From the NCBI GenBank assembly GCA_963978895.1, contig OZ022238.1:39383820-39447819 (forward strand): a stretch of 64,000 nt of DNA. Reading direction: 5' to 3'. Under the pieces are notes generated by a model. That model had not been told where the DNA came from, ran no database searches, and saw nothing but the letters and a program-made list of their open reading frames with translations. This document shows, piece after piece, positions 28,449 through 52,752 of the stretch; the stretch's first letter is position 1, and each line of letters starts with the position of its first letter. A program made the position numbers and the translations under genes. Source of the stretch: Erpobdella octoculata (Eukaryota > Annelida > Clitellata > Hirudinida > Erpobdellidae).

Positions 28449-31400
28449 GGGCCCGTATTCATGACGAGGGCTTAAGAGCTACGCCGTCTCTTACGACGGC
28501 GTAACTCAGTGGGAGCGAAAAAAGCTAATTCATGACACTCGACTAGCGATGTTTTCGAGATTAAAGTTAGATTAACTTTTAATCCAGGACCTGTCCTACT
28601 GACCTGCATACACTTTGTAAAGGACGGAGTTTGAATGTTTTTTCGAATAGCAGATTCACATAGTTGTGAAACGGCATTAGGTGGAATTACCAAAAATGTG
28701 GCATAAGTCCGCCATCTTGAATTTTCAAAATGGCAACCGATAATTATAAAAAAATTTTAAAAATCAGACAACATTAATTTACTTAATTGGTGTACAAAAC
28801 TTTATTTTTTTAGAAATATCATTTTGTTTATGATAATTATGAGACAAATAAAATTTAATATGGCCGACAAAATAAAAAATGGCCGCCGAAAACAGAGAAA
28901 ATGTTGTTAATAAAAATATAACACATAGAAGTTCTCCTTTTGCACACAAACACCGGTTGGTGTCACATTTACCACCACATTTGCACAAAATCAGCATATT
29001 TTCTGGAAAACGTTTAAGATCTTTAACAGAAAATATGGTACCACCATCTAAAAACCAGCCATAATCTATTGCACTGAAAATTGGATCATCATCAATCAAG
29101 ATAGTGAGGACATTCCGTATGATATACAAAGCTCGCTGTATATGATTCCTAATGACACTTGAGGTTGGTGGCAACTGTGCCAGTGTCTTGGCGTACCACT
29201 ATTAATATAACTTTCAAATCGTGCCTGGTCAAATGTTTGACAAGAAGTCTTGCGTCCTGCTCTAATCCACACACAAACGAGGTATTTTTCAGCCGACTTA
29301 AGTGATTCATCACTTAATTCAGTAGACTCAGCAAAATGGTTCAAGTATATTTGAGGCTCACATGTAAATGCAGCATGTTTAGTTCCAATTTTGCTGAGAG
29401 CATCCTCTCCAGTCAGCACATGCACTTTACAAAAACCCTAAACGAATCTACGCCAAGTCTATCAGCAAGAATATGGACAGGGAGATGTCGCTTATGTTCC
29501 CTAGATATAAATTCTATCCACAATTGAAGCAGTCCAAGGAGTTGCCAGTTGTTAATAAATCGCAATAGCCGTGCTAGTGTATCTGTGTCATTTGATATAA
29601 TCATAAGCCTCTTGCTGCCTCGAGTAACCTTCCAGGCACAATGAAGCAGTAATCTATCATCCGCTTCTTCTACACGGCTTGTAAAAGATTTAATGTGCAC
29701 TGGCTGAAACGAGTCATCCGACTGTCTCTGGGATTTTATGAACTCAGCTGGCTCAATGTCATTATCAATAACGCACCCACTGAGTATGGTGGTATGATTT
29801 GAGTGCTGTTCTCTAGCAAACAGGCAATTTAAAAGCTGTAAATTGGTCTTATTGCTTGGAGGCGTCCAAAACTTGTCCATCAGTTTTGGTATTGGCGCAT
29901 CAGGACCTATGACGGTCATAATATTCACTGCTGATGTGCCAGCTGAACGCAGACTTCTTTCACCGCTTTTGACTGACGATTCGATATAACTGTCGAAGAC
30001 AACATGGAAACTTGTTCTGCAACACATTAACTGGCCTGCAAACAGCACACATTTAAAAGCATTTCCAAATGTGCCAAACAAGCACAAATTTGGAAACGAG
30101 CGAATTTTCGACATGAAATCAACTATAACAACTGCATTCCCATGTTGAAAAACCATTTTTTCAGGCACTAATAGTTTTTCAATTTCAGTCATGAGTTTAA
30201 TCTTCTTTGGTTTTGATGCAAAATTACCTGAATCCGTTGCCCCTCTACAATGGTGGAAACTTAATAACACCGATATCCGAAATTGTCATTCCTTACCAAG
30301 ACCATTTTGTGCATACCTGCTACCTCAGTTCCATGTGAACGATTGTTCAGCTCGGCTAGTTATATTGTCTATAAGACACGCTCATCACTTGGACCAAATA
30401 ATGTCAACAAACTTGTCTGTTTGCGCAGTTGATTTAAAGATGACATATAAAGGAGACATTCCAGTGTTATTTTGATTTTCGACAACTATGCTTAACAAGT
30501 GAATCAAAAGTTAACTATTAAATTTAAATTAATCGTTAACAGCCCTAGTTTTAAGTCATTTAAGTTGTATTTATTAAATTTTAGCATTTTAATTATTTTG
30601 AAAGAAAAAGCTAAGGTATGCTATAAAAATCCTTTGAGAAAGATTTATTGCTTATGAATAATTTTGAGCTTTGATTCCTAATTGAGACAGGAAGCTTATT
30701 GATGCTATGCATGAAATATGTTTTGAGTTCAAAGTAGTATAGAGAATTCCCTACTATTATATGATTTGAGATTAATTAGAATATGCTTTTATTTTATGAA
30801 TTCTTGTAAGTTTTAATTTATATATTGTTTTATTTCAATAGTTTGATGACAATAAGAAGAGTATTATTGTTGAAAAGTTGCGTAAAAAACTTAACAACTT
30901 TTTTGTTACTTTCTTTTTAAACATGAAATGAATTATTATTGTATAACTAACAGATTTCAACGTATGTCTTACAAATTTGTTCAGCGAAATTTCAATTTTA
31001 ATTGTATTTTGTGTTTACAATTTTTAATAGATTAACTGTTATTTAAATAATTTGTTATAGGCGATTTGGAAAAAAACAGGTTTAAATGTGTTTAAGTTAT
31101 ATTTATTAATGTTGCAAATTGACTTTTAGGACTTTAATTAATTTTTCGTACACAATTTTATTTAATGTAAATATTAATATAATTTTCTCTAAACAATCAC
31201 GATGAAATTTCACGCTAATTAAAACTCCGTCTAATTTGATCGAATATGTGTCATTGCACATGCGCACAAGATGAAAAATAAAATGGAAAGCCGACGGGGG
31301 AAAGTGAAAACAAATCGGCGAGAAGCCCGGACCCAACGCTGCCGTCATGAATACCGTTTTCGTAGGGCTGCAAGTCTGAAACTAGTAACAAAGAGCGTAG

Positions 31401-31464
31401 GGTTTTAGTAAGCGCGCGTCATGAATACGGGCCCTTAGTAAGCGCGCGTCATGAATACGGGCCC
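28449..31464 (-). mobile_element. TIR DNA transposon with XPG/Cys-cluster gene (Academ-like), copy 1
   Basis: The left end reads GGGCCCGTATTCATGACG (28449-28466). The right end is its exact inverse at 31447-31464, with a second tandem copy at 31417-31434 (30-base step). The inner word ATTCATGAC recurs at 28528-28536 and, inverted, at 31344-31352, as expected for transposase sites. The element encloses a minus-strand gene with an XPG-like nuclease and a C-terminal Cys cluster. That combination, with a DDE domain, is described for the Academ superfamily. No matching target duplication was found (CCA left, AAG right). Confidence 0.65.
28779..30270 (-). pseudogene. XPG-like nuclease + Cys-cluster protein (Academ-type), frameshifted
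   Basis: Three overlapping frames form one broken protein. 30270-29413 holds SYIESSVKSGERS, then EEADDRLLLHCAW and LMIISNDTDTLARLL, the acidic pattern of XPG/FEN/PIN-type nucleases. A one-base shift in a T/A run near 29430 moves the frame to HVLTGEDALSKIGTKHAAF (29425-29096). Another shift near 29190 leads to PPTSSVIRNHIQRALYIIR and CKCGGKCDTNRCLCAKGELL (29174-28779), the start of a CXC/Cys8 cluster. HVLTGxD and the terminal cluster identify a family often labelled tesmin/TSO1-like CXC protein in animal genomes. The upstream transposase part was not recognised. Confidence 0.75.
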
Positions 31465-31619
31465 AAGACCACTATTAACAATAAGGGAAAGATTTCATCA
31501 GTTTCATGAATAAATAGAAAAGTCTTGAGCGCTGTGGGGAAGCTAGTAGAACTAAATTAAGTAGTAAGAAAGTTTGTTCAACATTTTAGGCCCGATGATC
31601 TTTCGTCGAATGTTTTGCG

Positions 31620-33240
31620 ATGTTTCGAAGGTTTCAAGTTTCAAGATACAACCCCTGGATGCTGATCTGAGCCTCCGCCGTCCCAGTACGTCTGTGACAT
31701 GGGCAAAAAAAGGTATGGAGGAACTTGGCCGTGTCGGGATTTATGTACTATTGTTAATTTTGCAATCTTATACTCAATCAGTTTTTGGGTTCGAAGCCAA
31801 TGAAGATTTTGAAGAAGTGGGGTGACGTGATCATAGATCCGAGATTTGTAAATTGTTTTAGCGGCTGTGTTGATAATTATTTGTAGCTTTTCAAGATTAC
31901 GATAAGGAAAATCTGACATAGTTGAGTGGCCGTAATTGATTTTTGGGAGAACCAAAGCATTTATGAGAATTATCCGGGCATCTATAAAAAATGGAGTGTC
32001 GATGCTTCAAATCTCTCTGAAGGAAGCGTACCAGGAATGAACGTGTTGTTGATTTGAGTAGCCATAGAGCAATCTGAACCCAATCAGACCCCTAAATTAC
32101 GAGCACATCGTGTTGGTGGGATTAGCCGGAGCAAATTTCAAATGGTTTGATAGGGAGCGTGGACGAACGTCGGGAAGAAGAACATTACATGACTTCAGTT
32201 TTGTTGGCGTTTAACAAGAGGCGGCTACCGGACATCCAGCGATAAATGGCATCCACGCTCTCTGAAATTTCAGTAGCAAAAAAGTCGACATGCCCCGGTC
32301 GGCAGCGGCCGTAAACCTGCGTATTGTTGGTGTACATGTGGCACAGGAGCCCGTGCGCCGTTATCACATCCTCGAGCTTGGCTGTGTACAATGTAAAAAG
32401 AACTGGGCCCAGTACAGACTCCTGAGGTACTCCGCATGATAACGGAATCGCTGATGAATCTGATGCACCTGAGCGTACCGAGAAAGAACGTCCGATCCAG
32501 ATAAGAATGTCGTCATGCCAGAACGGCATTACCCAGACCGAATGACACTTCAAGACGTCTCAGTAATATATGTTGTGGACGAAGGTGTCAAAATCCTCAG
32601 ATAGGTCGAGAAGCACGAGCAGCGACAACTCGCCGTCGCCCGCGGCCTTCAGAAGGTCAGACGTCACCCGAAGCACGATGGTCTTTGTGGATTGGTATCG
32701 AAGATAAGCGAACTGGTGTGCGTGAAGAAGGTTGCGTTGATAATAAAGATTATTTAGAAGCACTTATGTGGGGTTCGTTTGTTCGATCCAGTCTAATGTT
32801 GAAGTCTCCGACAACGAGGACGTTTTTCAAAACAGAAATGCGAGACAAAAAATTTTCGAGCTTGCTGAAGAACATCGATGTGAGGCGTGAGGGGGCCAGT
32901 TCTGTAGACCACAAGCGTTTTCAGGTGCCCGTGAGTAGATTGAAGATTAGCTGAGGTGAATTCAAACGTTGTAGTTGATTTCAACAGCGTGAGGCTGAAG
33001 TCTAATGCTTGGAAAAGCTAACATGCCGACACGGCAGCGTTCGGATCCCTAGGTCGCGGTTGGTCGACGACCGTGAAAACGACGGTTCTGAGCCGACACA
33101 GAGCAACAAAATCGGTGTCGTGCCAAGTTTCGGTCAGGAAGATAACGACGATACTTAGATAGCGCCACAAGTCTAAGATTTTATTCACTTTACTGTTTAT
33201 TGATCTCACGTTTAGTAAACCAAATGTGAGGTTTGAGGTA
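31620..33240 (-). pseudogene. non-LTR retrotransposon remnant (CR1/L2/Jockey-like)
   Basis: In order on the minus strand: RSINSKVNKILDLWR and IFLTETWHDTDF (endonuclease, 33209-33018), VLVVGDFNIRLD (near 32790-32830), LLVLLDLSEDFDT (RT motif A, near 32590-32630), LSCGVPQESVLGPVLFTLYT (motif B, near 32385-32445), and HMYTNNTQVYG where YADD is expected (near 32320). NANKTEV then follows, and near 31800-31890 a C-terminal KSRIYDHVTPLLQNLHWL. The catalytic aspartates are replaced by Asn and several frames are needed, so this is dead. Confidence 0.8.
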
Positions 33241-33299
33241 GAGAAGTCCTTTGAGAAAAGTCCTTTGAGATAACTATCGGTGTAGTGAGGTGGTGATGT

Positions 33300-33690
33300 A
33301 CGATGTGAGTTACTCCGAGAAATAATAGATTGGATACAAATGGATATTTTATTAACTACTGTGCTAAGAGAAGAATCAGAGAAAAAAATAAACCTAAGAT
33401 GTCGTCAACATACATTTGACTATTGAGAGCGAAAGAAATAATATTAGAAAGTTCCGCGGTATAAACAATAAAAAAAAAGAACCAAGAATATTGCCTTGAG
33501 GAACAACATAAGAAAAAGAGACTGCAGCAGACTTAGAAGATTCAATAAACGCATAAGAAGATCTATCAGAAAGATATCACTGAACCCAAGAGAGTCAGTT
33601 ATATTAAAAGATTTACCCAATACATCTAACAAAAGAGAGTAATCAACAAATGCAGTATCCGATGTACTTAGGTACGGTAGACAACAAATT
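33300..33690 (-). pseudogene. second, unrelated LINE RT fragment
   Basis: Minus-strand reading gives SLLLDVLGKSFNITDSLGF (near 33580-33635), SYVVPQGNILGS (near 33480-33520) and SQMYVDDILGLFF (near 33385-33420, a YxDD box). These are RT motifs of a CR1/L2-like LINE distinct from the neighbour at 31620. 33691-34118 shows no feature and should hold the MLK promoter. Confidence 0.75.
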
Positions 33691-34118
33691 AATTTTAAAG
33701 AAAATAATTTAATTTATGAAATTTAATAATTGCTATTAACGTGGTTTTTATAATGTGAAAAAAACACACAGTATTTAAAATGTGATTACAAACTGATAAA
33801 ATTAGTTTTTTTCGTTTTCAAGCCTTAAAAATTGCTTTAACACGCGTTTATTTTTAGCAGCTATTTATTGCTTTACATTGCCTGAATATTATAGTGCTTA
33901 ACATTTACATATTTTTAACAGCTATCAATAAGTGAATTAGAGTAAGTTACTTTACGAAAACGCGATTGTTGAACGAGTAATAAGGAACTGATCTTGTTTA
34001 CATAATTTCAGTTAAAATCAAGTAACTGACATATTTCAAAATAACGCCTCATCTACTTGAAAGTGTTTGTTCTTCGAACATCAAAATGACGCATGGATTG
34101 CTATCTAGTCAATAAAAC

Positions 34119-46031
<11,913 letters not shown>

Positions 46032-47099
46032 TTTTTTTTTCTTAAACCTTCAATAACTTTCAGCACAGTTCCAGACCGTGGACGCTATTCCTGTTTTTTT
46101 TCAATGGTTTATTGAACAACAAGGTGACATTTTTCAGTTTTGAGTGTTCCTTTGCGTTTTGAGTAACATTTCAACATCATATGGTGTTTGCCAGTATGGA
46201 TTTTTTCATCCAGCATGACTGATGATAAGAGTTCGGTTTTAAGACTATTTATTCAATATTTTACTTTTTTTTTAAATCATTTCAATATTGTAATTTGAAC
46301 TATAATATTTTAATTTATAAGTGCGTCACAATTTGATTTGTCTTTCGTCTGCTTTGTTCATTTGTTGGTTTGGCAGCTATTATTGTTTGGCTGCCTTTTA
46401 ATGTTGTATAGTATTATTATGTAAGAGATCGAATAACTACTTCTTGGGGTTATTATTTCTGTCATATCTGGTTCCACTGCCTGGAATTCCTTTTCCATTA
46501 AAGATTCTTGAGCCTTCTTCTACAATATTCAACAGCTCACACCTGCACAATTTTTATTAACTTGCAACGGTTTTTATCTATTTATGTATCTTTATTTATT
46601 TACAGAAAGTAAAGCGTTTGTCACAGCCATCGCTACAAAACTTTTCTTTACATTACCTACCATAAATTCTTCACATGTATTTGACTTTTGCGATCAGGAT
46701 CTCCGTTGGTAGATATGTTACATAAATTGTATCTGTTTACAGGCAATGCACAATTTCTCGGAGCATTTAATAGATATTTTAATTATTGACAATTATAAAT
46801 AGAGGCATGTGAACATAAGGCTTAGTTAAGTTTTGTCGGGACATTAATAGTAATCAAAAAACGATGACGAACTGCTACTAAAAAGTAGCAGAAAACTTGT
46901 TGATTACTGAGATAACGCAAAATAAAACTGAAGTTCATTTGTAGTAAAGTAGAGCAGGTATTTTGGGAATTCGGTGATTAATTTAGCGAAGAGGATGAAT
47001 ATTCAATCCGCAACGAAAATTTACACTACCATTATGAATTGAACTTATGAAACCCATGGCCGTAGCCAGAATGAGGACTCCGGGGACGTGCCCTCGGTA
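46032..47099. other. MLK 3' flank, nothing further recognised
   Basis: Directly after the MLK stop; presumably its 3' UTR. No clear AATAAA in the first 300 bases. Confidence 0.4.
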
Positions 47100-47360
47100 G
47101 AAATTTAACCAAAACAAGTAAAGATAAAAAAATTTTAAATGCTTCTATTTGCCTCTTTACCTGAGTCAACGAACTAAAATTTTTGAATCTGAAACAACCG
47201 TTACGCCCAATCTTGTTAATTGTATACCTCTGGCGACTTATACATAAACAACTTATTACAGTCGCTAGAATTAATTTGATTTGAATTTGGCAGGAATTAA
47301 TTTTATTTGAATAATTTTAATTGATTTAAGGCCTAATTCATTTCGGAAACATTCAATTCA
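47100..47360 (+). mobile_element. Helitron-like H3 remnant
   Basis: Shares TGCCTCTTTACCTGAGTC, CCTCTGGCGACTTATACAT and GATTTAAGGCCTAATTCAT with the H3 remnant at 21190-21460. It lacks both termini. Confidence 0.5.
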
Positions 47361-47789
47361 TGTCAAGCGTAAGAGTACGGCGGTAAGAAGGCATGAGCCT
47401 GGACCACCAATAGGAGCAAAGCGGTGTCAAATAAATCCGGTAAAAAACAACGCGCCCTGTGCATCCTATTCTTTACTGATTTCTACTCTATAAACTATCC
47501 TCTAAACTACCACACGCCAGGTTCGAGAGTTGAAAAGGAAGTCATTGTAAACAAAAGTAACAAAACATAATAAGGAATAAACCCGAGAACTGATAAACAT
47601 AAAGTTTTATTTAATTTTTTAAGCAACTAAATTTTATTAAAAAAATAAACTTTTCAGTTAGCAGCTAAAAAAATTAGTTAAACTATCACTTTAACTAAAC
47701 TTTTTTGACTTAGTTAAACTTTGCTTTTAATTAAAAAATTGTAGTTAAACTATTTGTTAGTTAACTTTTTAGTTAACTTTTGCCCATCA

Positions 47790-48010
47790 CTGGCCATGTT
47801 TCGTTGGAAGATGCAACACATACAATACTGCAGTACCATGACGCAGTTCCAAATGTTTACCAGCTGATAAACAGAGCTTGTCCCATCGGTGTGTCGACTG
47901 CTACGTGCGAGAGCAGTTCTCCACTCTCACACAAATTCTGCTGCCTTATCGCCCATTAGTGGGCCTCAAGCATGAGGTCTAATTAGCTTTCGTGCAGAAT
48001 CTTATTATGC
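47790..48010 (+). pseudogene. hAT/ZMYM-type transposase dimerisation-domain remnant
   Basis: Plus-strand frame: SLEDATHTILQYHDAVPNVY, then QLINRACPIGVSTATCESSS. This matches the conserved PVSTASCERSFS end of hAT-related transposases. Only about 70 codons survive. 48011-48535 shows nothing I can assign. Confidence 0.6.
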
Positions 48011-48532
48011 TCAAAGTGAATTTGATCACTTTAGTAGAGACGTTTGCAGTGAAATCGAGCTATATTGTTCTCTGATATAATGACCCTATGGGATTTTTGT
48101 GGTGTAGTGTTTTTGATGTAATTATAACTGTTTTTAAATGCTGTGCCATTGCTTTAATTACATTCTTCGGGAATTTCTCGAGCTGATTCGACGTTTTGGG
48201 AATAAAGATTGTTCCAATCACTAAATTGTATTTCAAGCCCCACCTTTTATACAAATTCTACTCCTGTAAGATGCTTGTACATGACACAACACTACTATAA
48301 TGAACTGAATAAAAAGCATCTGTTTACCACATCTCAAATTATCTGTTACAACATGAAGGAAGAATAAATTGTGCAAATATGTACAAAATTTATTCAAACC
48401 CAAGCAGTATTGAACAAAAACCAATAAGTGGCAAAACGATGCAATTGAAGCTGTCACTTGAGTGTTTGTTTCATTGGGAATCTTCCTCACTATCATCAAT
48501 ATCAGGTGTACACTGTGAAAATAAAAGTGTAA

Positions 48533-48535
<3 letters not shown>

Positions 48536-48600
<65 letters not shown>

Positions 48601-48602
48601 AT
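48536..48602. repeat. (TA)n-(TG)n microsatellite
   Basis: Alternating TA then TG. Confidence 0.95.
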
Positions 48603-48631
48603 GTTTATTGTATATCTTTATATATATATAC

Positions 48632-48835
48632 AGTAAAACCCCGCTATAACGTACCCTTGATACAACGTATTAAAACTTTGGTCCCGTGCATTTGCCCCAT
48701 CTCCTCCATGTTAAATTACCCCGGCTATAACGTACATTTTGCTATAGCGTACTAAAATATTGGTCCCAATTAAAATAATTCCTAGGTATATAAGGGATTA
48801 TTCAATTCATTTACAAAGCATGAACGTTTATTGCA
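48632..48835 (+). mobile_element. mariner/pogo-like terminal fragment
   Basis: CAGTAAAACCCCGCTATAAC, preceded by TA, is a Tc1/mariner-pogo type terminus. CTATAACGTAC-like words recur at about 48652, 48725 and 48744. A similar inverted terminus (GTTATAGTGGGATTATACTG + TA) stands at about 59483-59503 but belongs to a different copy. Confidence 0.5.
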
Positions 48836-49222
48836 ACAGTGATAATAATAAAAAAAGTGATACTCGAGTTATTGATCGTCTGGTGTCATAATTCCGAAAA
48901 TATGTTTCTGATGTATTTTTTGCCAGCATAGCATTGTCAGCACATGTTTAAAAATAAGAAAGCGCGAGTTTGAATTTTATTACATCGCAATAGGAAAAGA
49001 AATTAAAAGACTAGTCATCTTGGAGAGTTCGGTTTTTTCCACTAGGTTGTGGCAAAAAGTAATTAGCTTAATTGCTCTAAAATAATAGATAAAAACAATG
49101 AACTAATTAAATAATAAGTTTTTAAATAAATTTGATCAGTAATATTGAACTTAACAAATCTATGATTATGATTTTGCCAAAAAAAGACTAATCATCAGCC
49201 TTGCCAAAAATGCACTAGGATA

Positions 49223-50109
49223 TAGGATTCTGCGTCCCGTTATTTTTTTGAAACGATACGATACGACTTCTGAAATTTGTCTAGAATAAATCGATACGAT
49301 ACGAGACGCCTCGACCAATAGTGAGACAAATCCGATACGATACGATATCGGGATCTCGACTGAAATGTCAACTGTGGAAATTTTGTCTCGAATATGCGAC
49401 AGACAATATTAATAACTACTAACAGCATTAATGGAATTCATTGAAAAAAAATATTTAAATATTAAAAAATTTCAAAATTTATACAAATTTACAAAATTTA
49501 ATTTTTTTTAAAACTTGAAATAAGTTTCATTTGTTTAGTTTCGGTACATCTATTTGTCTAAATTTAGACTCTAAATGATGACAAACACGAGAAAGTACCT
49601 GTATGCAAGAATTAAGAAAGTAAAGAAAACCCAGCGGGTTTATTTATAGGCGATGGCGAATCCGGTTGGCAAGAAAGAAGCTGAGAAAGTTTCGAATTCC
49701 AGCTGCAGAAGACGTGCACACTACAGGTGACACACACATACTCACATACAACCAAAAATATAATCGAGATTATAAAGATATATCTTAGATGAGCTAATAT
49801 TACGGTCAATTACGGATATCGAAACACTAAAATAATCATTCCAATTCTATGTAACAAATTTGACAAAATAAGTTTTCAAACAGACTAATCCAAAATATAA
49901 ACATAGAATGATAAGGGCAAGCATAAGCACTCAAACATTACTCATTACATTACTAGTCATTACTCATTATTCTCATTAATAATAATAGTCATCGATGTCA
50001 GCGAGTACGATTGCCTTGCCAGCCTTTGATGCCGGTTCGTATATTTCTAAATGGTAGTATCAGTAGTATGCAGCAGAGGTCGACTAGCAGCCTAAGAGGG
50101 GCGTGGCTT
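49223..50109 (-). mobile_element. hAT element (family hAT-W), half 1 of split copy
   Basis: Starts TAGGATTCTGCGTCCCG next to CTAGGATA (49215-49222) and is the reverse complement of the right portion of the copy at 50943-52512. It breaks off in GGCGTGGCTT at 50109. The matching other half is at 58651-59048. It lacks the BED-finger ORF. GATACGATAC-like subterminal repeats are conspicuous. Confidence 0.85.
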
Positions 50110-50185
50110 AAGGCTCTGCTGTAGATATCTTTGATTACTATTCTCAATGTCGCACTAAAAAAAGCTATAGAACAGAGACAAGCTG

Positions 50186-50251
<66 letters not shown>

Positions 50252-50256
<5 letters not shown>

Positions 50257-50905
50257 CGCATGATTAATTTTTTAATCGCGATTAATATCGCGTTTAATCG
50301 GACAATACAAATTTATTTAAAGTGAAAAACTGTAAGGCAATGCATGAACTGTTCTATAACGTACAATTGCCTCCGTAATTTGTTTGGATTTAGACAGGGA
50401 AATAGGCTTACTTACCTCATTTATCGACTTTATACTTTCTGTTATTTTGACTTGTTTTGATAACGAAGAGTCGTTTGGCTATTTTTATTTGCCGTGAAAG
50501 CGTGCTTACTGTTTAAGCATCATTGAAGTTTGAACAAACTTCAATATCATAAGTGTGTTCAAACTTCGATGATACTTAAATTCCTTCGAACAATATTTAC
50601 GAATTACTTTTTTTTATTTGTCTTTATAACTAAATGCCCCGTCAAGCATGTATGAAGATAATTTTAAAATATAAATCATATAACGCTCCCACACATAAAC
50701 CAATTTGCCGCAACAAAGTATTTATTTATTCGAGAACCGGGAAATAACATGAGTGAACATAGAACAAAAACAAAAGGAATACAATCCATTATATAATTGG
50801 TTAATTTTTATAGTTTTAGTAAATGAACCATAGATAAAAAATTGGGCGTTAAAAATTTTAATCACGTTAATTTTTTTAACTTGCGTTAATGTATTAACTG
50901 TTGTA
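50252..50905. mobile_element. AT-rich MITE-like element with hairpin
   Basis: The left edge TTAATCGCATGATTAATTTT resembles the inverted right edge TTAACGCAAGTTAAAAAAAT. A long hairpin lies at about 50516-50582 (AAGCATCATTGAAGTTTG against its near-inverse). TTAACGC-type ends suggest a hAT MITE. The (TA)n tract at 50190-50251 precedes it. Confidence 0.4.
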
Positions 50906-50942
50906 TTTTTGACTAATTGATAAACAACACACTAGTGAGAAC

Positions 50943-52512
50943 TAAGCATCTGAGTCCCGATATCGTTATCTCGAATTCAATCGAGATTTCAAAACGATAC
51001 GGGAGATCCCGTATCGCCATTGAAACGATACAGCCTGCGAAAGAAGTCTCGTTTCGATATAATTAGAGATACTTAAAATTTCATTCCCGATTAAAATCTA
51101 GTAAAAATATCGAGATTTTTAACAAATATTTTCCAATAAATAACGAAAGTCATACATACTTAATTAACGATTGTCACAACTGTGAATATTTGCAATTGAT
51201 TCATCAACATTGATTAATTAATCTACCTATTGACAGAAGTTTATAACTATTATCATCCCCACTTTAAATTCGGTTTTCCGGACAGCCTGTAGCCCCATTA
51301 TTTACTATTTTTAGTCTGGGAACCGGCAGCAAAAAAGCCACGCTCCTCTCAGGCTGCTAGTCGAGCTCTGCATACTACTGATACTACAAGCCCTACAAGG
51401 CAATCGTACTCGCTGACATCGATGACTATTATTATTAATGAGAATAATGAGTAATGTAATAGTAATGATCATTCTATGTTTATGTTTTGGTTTAGTCTGT
51501 TTCATAAACTTATTTTTTCAAATTTGTTACATAGAATTGGAATGATTATTTTAGTGTTTCGATATCCGTAATTGACCGTAATAGTAGCTCATCTAAGATA
51601 TATCTTTATAATCTCGATGATATTCTTGGTTGTGTGTGAGTATGTGTGTGCCACCTGTAGTGTGCACGACAGTGCCGTAGTCCGTATCGTCTGCAGCTGG
51701 AATTCGAAACTTTCTCAGCTTCTTTATTGTTATTGCTAACAGCATTCGCCATCGCCTATAAATAAACATGCTGGGTTTTTTTTCACTTTCTTAATTCTTG
51801 CATAGAGGCACTTTCTCGTGTTTGTCATCATTATCATGCCGCGTCACCGGGGTGAAATCTGGGAGTACTTTGAGGAAGAGACGGTCACGCAGAAAGTCAA
51901 TGACAAGGATGTAGAAGTAAATCTTGCCAGATGCAAAGACTGCGGGAAACAGTATCATTTTAATTTAATCTTAGTAATCTAGTAATCTCAATCTCAGTAA
52001 TCTGCAATCTATTTCTATCTCCATTGGTTTTTCCACTTTCACTATTGAATTGCCTAAAAATGTCGTTCTTTTGGTGTGCTAGGTTTTCTACTTTTCAATT
52101 ACTTAAAAAAATAATTTTAATTTTTTTTTTATCGCAAGTAAAATCATTCAATTAAATTGATAAACTACCGCATAATGCGTACTAAATAAAGTAAATAAAT
52201 ACTTACTATCGGTGGTAGTGTTTTATTTAGAATCTAAATTTAGAAAAATAGATGTACAGAAACTAAACAAATTAAACTTATTTCAAGTTGTAAAAAAAAT
52301 TTAATTTGGTAAATTTTTATAAATTTTGAAATTTTTTAATATTTATATATTTTTTTCAATGAATTTTCACTTCAGTCGAGATCCCGATATCGTATCGTAT
52401 CGATATCGTATCGTTATTGTTCTAGGCGTCTCGTATCGTATCGTTTAATTCGAGGCAAATTTCAGAAATCGTATCGTATCGTTCCAAAAAAATAACGGGA
52501 CGCAGAAGCTTA
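50943..52512 (+). mobile_element. hAT element (family hAT-W), complete non-autonomous copy
   Basis: Ends are TAAGCATCTGAGTCCCG and the inverse of TAAGCTTCTGCGTCCCG. A perfect 8-bp target duplication GTGAGAAC flanks both sides (50935-50942, 52513-52520), as expected of hAT. It sits inside the Gypsy 3' LTR. It encodes only the start of a BED-finger protein. Confidence 0.9.
51836..51982 (+). pseudogene. truncated BED zinc-finger N-terminus of hAT transposase
   Basis: A 48-codon frame starting MPRHRGEIWEYFEEE, with CKDCGKQY as the CxxC half of a BED finger, then a stop. The His pair of the finger and the whole catalytic region are deleted, so the element depends on an autonomous relative. Confidence 0.75.
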
Positions 52513-52520
52513 GTGAGAAC

Positions 52521-52687
52521 GTTTATTGATTACAAGCGACCTCTGCGAAAATGAAAAGACCCCGAGACCTCGCTCGGCATCGACCACATCCGCGTCCCCA
52601 GAACTAACAGACCCAAAACAATAAATAATAGTTCGTAGCTACAACACTAAATAAATAATAAATAAAGAACAGATCGTAGTTACAACA
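52521..52687 (-). mobile_element. Gypsy 3' LTR (interrupted by hAT)
   Basis: On the minus strand the LTR begins TGTTGTAACTACGATC at 52687, just after a purine-rich AGTGAGGACGAG. It contains AATAAA (52520-52525) and continues beyond the hAT insertion at 50934 to about 50918 (TTATCA). The 5' LTR is missing; sequence beyond 55200 is (TA)n. Confidence 0.65.
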
Positions 52688-52752
52688 CTCGTCCTCACTA
52701 AGATGGAAGCTTGACATCTTGAAAAAAAATAGGTTAGCTGGAGGTCTTGTAG

